From CAZKRL01 sp964555295 (lineage in GTDB: Bacteria; Bacteroidota; Bacteroidia; Flavobacteriales_D; Sanyastnellaceae), in the NCBI GenBank assembly GCA_964555295.1, contig CAZKRL010000059.1, positions 1-9,265 of the forward strand: a DNA stretch of 9,265 nucleotides. The letters are read 5' to 3'. Positions 4,793 through 9,265 of the stretch are shown here, piece after piece; the stretch's first letter is position 1; each line of letters begins with the position of its first letter. Under the pieces are notes generated by a model. That model ran no database searches, was not told the origin of the DNA, and was given only the letters and a program-made list of their open reading frames with translations. The position numbers were made by a program, and so were the translations under genes.

Positions 4793-7129
4793 ATGGATAG
4801 TCTGATTTATGCAGTTCCGGCCCTCGGTGTTCTGGGACTTATTGTTATGGCCATTAAGTCGGCCTGGGTGAGTAAACAAGATGCGGGTAACGACCGCATG
4901 AAGGAAATCGCCGGCTACGTGGCCGAAGGTGCCATGGCATTCCTCAAGGCAGAATATAAAATTCTCGCTGTGTTCGTGATTATTGCTGGTGCCGCCTTGG
5001 GAATTCTTTCTCAAGTAGTTGAAACATCTCACTGGCTCATTGTGATTGCTTTCGTTATAGGTGCTGTATTCAGCGCACTGGCCGGTTTCTTTGGCATGCG
5101 CATTGCAACAAAAGCCAACGTGCGCACGACAGAAGCAGCTCGCACATCACTTTCCAAAGCGCTAAAAGTTTCCTTCACCGGCGGAACCGTGATGGGTCTC
5201 GGCGTTGCAGGTCTGGCAGTGCTTGGTTTGAGCATGCTCTTCATTCTTTTCTTCATGTATTTCATGCAGGGTTCATTTGCCAACGGTGGCGTTGAGGCCA
5301 TGACGCAAGTACTCGAAGTTCTCGCAGGTTTTTCCGTGGGAGCTGAAAGTATCGCTCTTTTCGCTCGCGTGGGTGGAGGTATCTATACCAAAGCTGCCGA
5401 CGTCGGCGCCGACCTCGTAGGTAAAGTGGAAGCTGGTATCCCTGAAGATGATCCGCGCAACCCCGCTACTATCGCAGATAACGTGGGTGATAACGTGGGT
5501 GATGTGGCCGGTATGGGCGCCGACTTATTCGGTTCATACGTAGCGACCGTTCTCGCATCCATGGTATTGGGGAATTATGTAATCCGCGATTTCATGGAAG
5601 CCAATGGCGGTTCTTTCACCAATATTCCTTTCAATGGTCTTGGTCCGATTTTCCTGCCATTGTTGATTGCTGCTGTCGGACTTCTTGCCTCGATTGTTTC
5701 CAGCTATTTCGTGCGTGTATCCGACAATGGCAAGGCGACTATCAATGCCGTGCAAGGTGCATTGAACTTGGGCAATTGGTTATCCATCGGTCTTTCACTC
5801 GTTGCTTCCTACTTCCTGATCAATATTTGTCTGCCCGCTGAAATGAGTATTCAGGTTTTCAATGCAGGTGAATACAGCACTACTACAACGACTTCGCAAA
5901 ACGTGTTCTTCGCGGTGCTCATTGGTATGTTCGTGGGCGCAGCCATTTCATTCATCACCGAATTCTACACGGGTCTCGGTAAAAAGCCAGTAATGGGTAT
6001 CGTGCAGAAGTCAGCTACCGGCGCTGCAACCAATATTATCGCGGGCTTGGGTATGGGTATGCTTTCAACTGCAATGCCCGTGATTCTCTTCGCAGGGGCC
6101 ATCTGGGGCGCCTATGCTCTCGCTGGTTTTTATGGTGTAGGTATCGCTGCTTCGGCTATGATGGCCAACACTGCTATGCAGCTCGCAATTGACGCATTTG
6201 GTCCAATCGCAGATAACGCCGGTGGAGTAGCAGAGATGAGCGAACTTCCTGCCGATGTTCGTGAGAAGACGGATATTCTGGATTCAGTTGGTAACACTAC
6301 CGCAGCTATCGGTAAGGGTTTTGCTATCGCTTCCGCCGCTCTAACGGCCTTGGCACTTTTCGCTGCTTATGTGACTTTCACAGGAATCAATGGTATCAAC
6401 ATTTTCGATGCTAAAGTGCTTGCTGCTTTATTTATCGGCGGAATGATACCGGTAGTTTTCTCAGCCCTTGCAATGAACTCCGTTGGTAAGGCCGCGATGG
6501 ATATGGTGAATGAGGTTCGTCGTCAGTTCCGCGAAATCCCGGGTATTATGGAAGGGAAGGGAAAACCGGAATACAGCAAGTGTGTGGAAATTTCAACCCG
6601 CGCTGCCTTGCGTGAAATGATGTTGCCAGGTGTAATCACCATTGTTACTCCGATCATCATCGGATTGGTTATGGGTGCAGAAGCTTTGGGGGCATATATG
6701 GCGGGTGTTACGGTAAGTGGTGTTCTTTGGGCAATCTTCCAGAACAATGCTGGTGGTGCATGGGATAACGCCAAGAAGTCATTTGAAAAAGGAGTTGAGA
6801 TTGAGGTAAATGGAAAGAAGGAAATTTTCTACAAGAAGTCAGATCCGCACAAAGCTGCTGTTGTTGGAGACACCGTAGGAGATCCATTCAAGGATACCTC
6901 TGGTCCGTCAATGAATATTCTTATCAAGTTGTCATGTCTTGTGGGTCTTACTCTTGCGCCGCTTTTGGGTGATATGGCCGGTGGTCACGGTAAGGCGTGC
7001 AAAGCAACGGATTCAGCACATGAAGCGGTTATTGAAACTCCAGCTGCATCAACTTCATCTAAATTTCAAACCCACAGCACGCCATATTCTGAAGGTGAAA
7101 TGGCAGATACCACTGCGAAATCTCATTAA
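4793..7129 (+). CDS. hppA: K+-dependent membrane-bound pyrophosphatase (ion pump)
   Basis: This 778-residue integral membrane enzyme hydrolyses pyrophosphate and uses the energy to move H+ and/or Na+ out of the cytoplasm. Catalytic motifs are all present: GGGIYTKAADVGADLVGK (194-211), the acidic DDPRNPATIADNVGDNVGD (219-237), DNAGGVAEM (474-482) and GDTVGDPFKDTSGPS (692-706). Many hydrophobic helices fit the usual 16-helix fold. GNTTAAIGKG (500-509) has Ala504 and Gly507 where K+-independent enzymes have Lys and Thr, so K+-dependence is expected. The Glu found at the DLFESY site of Na+ pumps is Gly247 here, while Glu185 appears in the GAESIALF helix; a proton-pumping type is therefore likely but unproven. 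A hydrophilic tail of about 50 residues follows the last helix. No Shine-Dalgarno is present; the A/T-rich leader is typical of the phylum. The next gene starts 17 bases after the stop. Confidence 0.97.
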   Translation: MDSLIYAVPALGVLGLIVMAIKSAWVSKQDAGNDRMKEIAGYVAEGAMAFLKAEYKILAVFVIIAGAALGILSQVVETSHWLIVIAFVIGAVFSALAGFFGMRIATKANVRTTEAARTSLSKALKVSFTGGTVMGLGVAGLAVLGLSMLFILFFMYFMQGSFANGGVEAMTQVLEVLAGFSVGAESIALFARVGGGIYTKAADVGADLVGKVEAGIPEDDPRNPATIADNVGDNVGDVAGMGADLFGSYVATVLASMVLGNYVIRDFMEANGGSFTNIPFNGLGPIFLPLLIAAVGLLASIVSSYFVRVSDNGKATINAVQGALNLGNWLSIGLSLVASYFLINICLPAEMSIQVFNAGEYSTTTTTSQNVFFAVLIGMFVGAAISFITEFYTGLGKKPVMGIVQKSATGAATNIIAGLGMGMLSTAMPVILFAGAIWGAYALAGFYGVGIAASAMMANTAMQLAIDAFGPIADNAGGVAEMSELPADVREKTDILDSVGNTTAAIGKGFAIASAALTALALFAAYVTFTGINGINIFDAKVLAALFIGGMIPVVFSALAMNSVGKAAMDMVNEVRRQFREIPGIMEGKGKPEYSKCVEISTRAALREMMLPGVITIVTPIIIGLVMGAEALGAYMAGVTVSGVLWAIFQNNAGGAWDNAKKSFEKGVEIEVNGKKEIFYKKSDPHKAAVVGDTVGDPFKDTSGPSMNILIKLSCLVGLTLAPLLGDMAGGHGKACKATDSAHEAVIETPAASTSSKFQTHSTPYSEGEMADTTAKSH

Positions 7130-7146
7130 TCACAAGAACAATTACA

Positions 7147-7947
7147 ATGAAGAACCTCAGCTTTTTTCTCCTGGCAATTATAGCAATTTCTCTTTATTCA
7201 TGCGGCAGTGGCAACGATGCCAATACAAGTCTTGATGCTTGTGGATGCGCCAAAGTAACGGATGCTGCCGCCCCTGATTTCGCGAAATGCATTGAGCTGA
7301 GAAAAGATTCTGTGTTCGAAAAGGACTACCAACATTGTGTAATTGCTCAAAAGAATGGCGTAGATCCTTCCAAACTCAATGTTCAAACCAGTGATGAAGC
7401 AAAGGAGTTAAAGGCCCCGGAAGACGGGATTTTCAACTTGGATCCCGCCACTTCGAATGTGCGCTGGTATGGTGAGAAAATCACGCGTAGCAAGCATACC
7501 GGCACCATCGCAGTGAAGTCGGGGAAGATTGAAATGAAAGGCGGACAAATTCTTTCAGGAGAAGTTGTAATGGATATGAACTCCATCAACTGCATTGATC
7601 TGAAGGATGCAGAAAAATCAGATATCGAAGGTCATTTGAAAAGTCCGGATTTCTTTGATGTTGCAAAGTTCCCGGAAGCGCGATTTGTGATCACCTCATC
7701 ACAAAGCACAACGGCCATTGATCATCAAACGAAAGGAAAGCTTACCATCAAAGGAGTGACCAAGGACTTTGATGCAAAACTTGTTGTAGTGCCCACTGGT
7801 ACTGATGTTTCCATTGGTGGCGGTCTGCTATTCGATCGTGCACAGTTCAACGTGAAGTACGGTTCAGGCAAATTCTTCAAAGACTTAGGCGATGATCTTA
7901 TCAACGATGAGGTTACGTTGATTCTTAATGTCAAAGCGAAGCGATAA
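7147..7947 (+). CDS. YceI-domain lipoprotein with Cys-rich N-terminal segment
   Basis: This 266-residue protein starts with a lipoprotein signal peptide: a hydrophobic core (FFLLAIIAISL) and lipobox LYSC, with lipidation expected on Cys19. A short segment follows with four Cys in the pattern CxC-x13-C-x15-C (Cys32, 34, 48 and 64). Residues about 94-266 match the YceI-like fold, a lipocalin-like beta-barrel that binds isoprenoid or amphiphilic lipids in characterised members. Recognisable parts are FNLDPATSNVRWYGEK, SGKIEM, HLKSPDFFDVAKFPEARF (163-180), KLTIKGVTKDF and a terminal VTLILNVKAKR strand. The gene lies 17 bases after hppA with no terminator or clear promoter between, so co-transcription is likely. 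I find no terminator after its stop. The function in this organism is unknown. Confidence 0.88.
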   Translation: MKNLSFFLLAIIAISLYSCGSGNDANTSLDACGCAKVTDAAAPDFAKCIELRKDSVFEKDYQHCVIAQKNGVDPSKLNVQTSDEAKELKAPEDGIFNLDPATSNVRWYGEKITRSKHTGTIAVKSGKIEMKGGQILSGEVVMDMNSINCIDLKDAEKSDIEGHLKSPDFFDVAKFPEARFVITSSQSTTAIDHQTKGKLTIKGVTKDFDAKLVVVPTGTDVSIGGGLLFDRAQFNVKYGSGKFFKDLGDDLINDEVTLILNVKAKR

Positions 7948-8034
7948 ACAAGACTTTCTCGCTTACAAACGGTGTTGCAACTTTCGGAAGGCACGATTGT
8001 TTTCGTAGTGTGACACAGGGTTTCAAATTCTAAA

Positions 8035-8046
8035 TACCTTCGGGCG
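8035..8046 (+). promoter_or_regulatory. Candidate promoter -7 box immediately before ispG
   Basis: TACCTTCG at 8035-8042 fits TAnnTTTG with one mismatch, the same T-to-C change as at the rpsF and hppA boxes, and is followed by GGCG. No TTG lies 19-21 bases upstream. If real, transcription would begin within a few bases of the ATG at 8050. Confidence 0.4.
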
Positions 8047-8049
8047 ATT

Positions 8050-9265
8050 ATGAGCGATAAGAGCTACTGCAATTCGTTGTTTCAATATCGTCGTTTCGTT
8101 ACGCGCGAAGTCAAAATTGGTGAGATAGGTTTCGGCGGCGAAAATCCGATTCGTCTGCAGAGCATGACAACCACCGACACCATGGATACCGCAGCCACCG
8201 TGGCACAGAGCATCCGCATGATCGATGCTGGTTGCGAGCTCGTGCGTATCACTGCCCCCAGCAAAAATGAAGCAGAGAATCTTGCGAACATCAAAGTGGC
8301 ACTGCGAGAAAATGGCTATTCAACCCCGCTGGTTGCCGATATACATTTTACGCCCAATGCCGCTGAGATCGCAGCCGGACTGGTTGAAAAGGTTCGCGTG
8401 AATCCCGGTAATTATGCCGACAAGAAAAAGTTTGAAGAGATAGAATATACCGATGAAACCTACCGTGCAGAACTGGAGCGTATCCGTGAGCGATTTACGC
8501 CACTGGTTAAGCTCTGTAAGGCCAACCGCACTGCCTTGCGCATCGGAACGAATCACGGCTCATTGAGCGACAGAATTCTTTCACGTTATGGCGACACTCC
8601 GCTGGGAATGGTTGAAAGTGCAATGGAGTTTATTCGCATCTGCCGAGATCATGACTTCCACAATATTATCATCTCGATGAAAGCCAGCAACGTGCAGGTG
8701 ATGGTACAGGCCTATCGCTTGCTCGTGAATCACATGATACAGGCCGGAATGAATTATCCGCTTCACCTGGGTGTTACAGAGGCGGGAGATGGTGAAGATG
8801 GTCGCATCAAAAGCGCGGTAGGAATAGGAACTTTATTGGAAGACGGATTGGGTGATACCATACGTGTGTCGCTTACTGAGGCCCCTGAGGCAGAAATCCC
8901 GGTGGCGAGAATGTTGGCAGAGAGATATAGTCAGCGTAGTTCACACATGCCCATTGCGGAGGTTCCATCCCCCATCAATCCTTTTGAATATCAGCGAAGA
9001 CATACAATTTCTATTGTGAATATAGGCGGTAAGAATGTGCCGCGGGTATGCATGGATTATTCGGCCAGAAGTGAAATCACTGCGGCGAGTTTGTTTGCTG
9101 TGGGATGCAATTACTCTGTTCCGCTCGACAAATGGAATCTTACCGACATGGCATGTGATTATATCTATTGCGGCAGGAATCTTGTAGACTTTGAAATACC
9201 CGGAACGCTGGGACTTTTATTGGATTATGACGTTTGGCATCAACATAAGCGCAAAGAGCGTTGTT
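8050..9265 (+). CDS. ispG: 4-hydroxy-3-methylbut-2-enyl diphosphate synthase, long form (3' end cut off)
   Basis: The first 405 codons of IspG (GcpE) are present, open to the window edge. The enzyme converts MEcPP to HMBPP with a [4Fe-4S] cluster in the penultimate step of the MEP isoprenoid pathway, in the cytoplasm. TIM-barrel signatures are clear: NPIRLQSMTTTDTMDT (to residue 47), VADIHFTPNAAE (95-106), RVNPGNYADKKKFE (116-129), RIGTNHGSLSDRIL (165-178) and LHLGVTEAGDGEDGRIKSA (238-256). Reading continues past residue 280 into sequence absent from the short E. coli-type enzyme, which indicates the three-domain form of Bacteroidota, Chlamydiae and plants. The cluster-binding Cys residues near the C-terminus are outside the window. 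ATG 8050 is chosen because the conserved YCNSLFQYRRFVTREV follows at once and a stop (TGA at 8011) lies upstream in frame with no other start between. Confidence 0.96.
   Translation, partial: MSDKSYCNSLFQYRRFVTREVKIGEIGFGGENPIRLQSMTTTDTMDTAATVAQSIRMIDAGCELVRITAPSKNEAENLANIKVALRENGYSTPLVADIHFTPNAAEIAAGLVEKVRVNPGNYADKKKFEEIEYTDETYRAELERIRERFTPLVKLCKANRTALRIGTNHGSLSDRILSRYGDTPLGMVESAMEFIRICRDHDFHNIIISMKASNVQVMVQAYRLLVNHMIQAGMNYPLHLGVTEAGDGEDGRIKSAVGIGTLLEDGLGDTIRVSLTEAPEAEIPVARMLAERYSQRSSHMPIAEVPSPINPFEYQRRHTISIVNIGGKNVPRVCMDYSARSEITAASLFAVGCNYSVPLDKWNLTDMACDYIYCGRNLVDFEIPGTLGLLLDYDVWHQHKRKERC

Noticed and set aside
5029..5301. Several - strand open frames opposite hppA, such as this one.
   Set aside because: They are antisense shadows of a highly conserved coding sequence and have no family features.
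7948..8034. A terminator after the YceI lipoprotein gene.
   Set aside because: Only a tiny CTT/AAG hairpin near 7981-7990 is visible, with no stable stem or T-run, so the transcript may read into ispG.

Overview
The window reads as chromosomal DNA from a member of the Bacteroidota, probably a Flavobacteriales-type (Crocinitomicaceae/Cryomorphaceae-like) bacterium. The placement is an inference from four things: a large secreted protein with a type IX secretion (T9SS) C-terminal domain and GCTDxxACNY repeats, promoters of the Bacteroidota TAnnTTTG type, general absence of Shine-Dalgarno sequences, and the long form of IspG. Everything except ispG is complete. All genes lie on the + strand.

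Layout. Bases 1-134 hold no gene or structure that I can support. A TTTG/TACTTTCG promoter (135-166) drives the ribosomal operon rpsF-rpsR-rplI (bS6, bS18, bL9; 199-1311), which ends at a strong intrinsic terminator (1327-1355). A perfect TACATTTG box (1368-1375) directly follows the terminator and precedes a 1065-residue secreted protein (1397-4594). That protein has a signal peptide, a lamin-tail-like N-domain, 19 cysteine-rich 24-25-residue units in three blocks, a jelly-roll-like domain, two Asp-rich Ca-binding-like segments and a T9SS type A sorting domain. A perfect hairpin terminator (4617-4647) closes the gene.

The second half starts with another promoter-like box (4730-4737) and hppA (4793-7129), a K+-dependent ion-pumping membrane pyrophosphatase. 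Seventeen bases later comes a YceI-domain lipoprotein (7147-7947), probably in the same transcript. After a 102-base gap with a promoter-like box (8035-8042), ispG of the MEP isoprenoid pathway starts at 8050 and runs off the right edge.

How they work together. This is mostly housekeeping: translation, recovery of pyrophosphate energy as an ion gradient, isoprenoid synthesis and envelope proteins. I see no mobile element, CRISPR array, tRNA/rRNA or defence system. Four points deserve a second look. The secreted protein has a strikingly regular cysteine pattern: the third Cys is missing only in the first unit of each block, and the Cys count of each block plus its trailing module is even. A perfect AGGAGG lies before rplI, inside the operon for the proteins that occlude the anti-Shine-Dalgarno in this phylum. 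The semi-conserved Glu of HppA is displaced to another helix. The ispG start appears almost leaderless.
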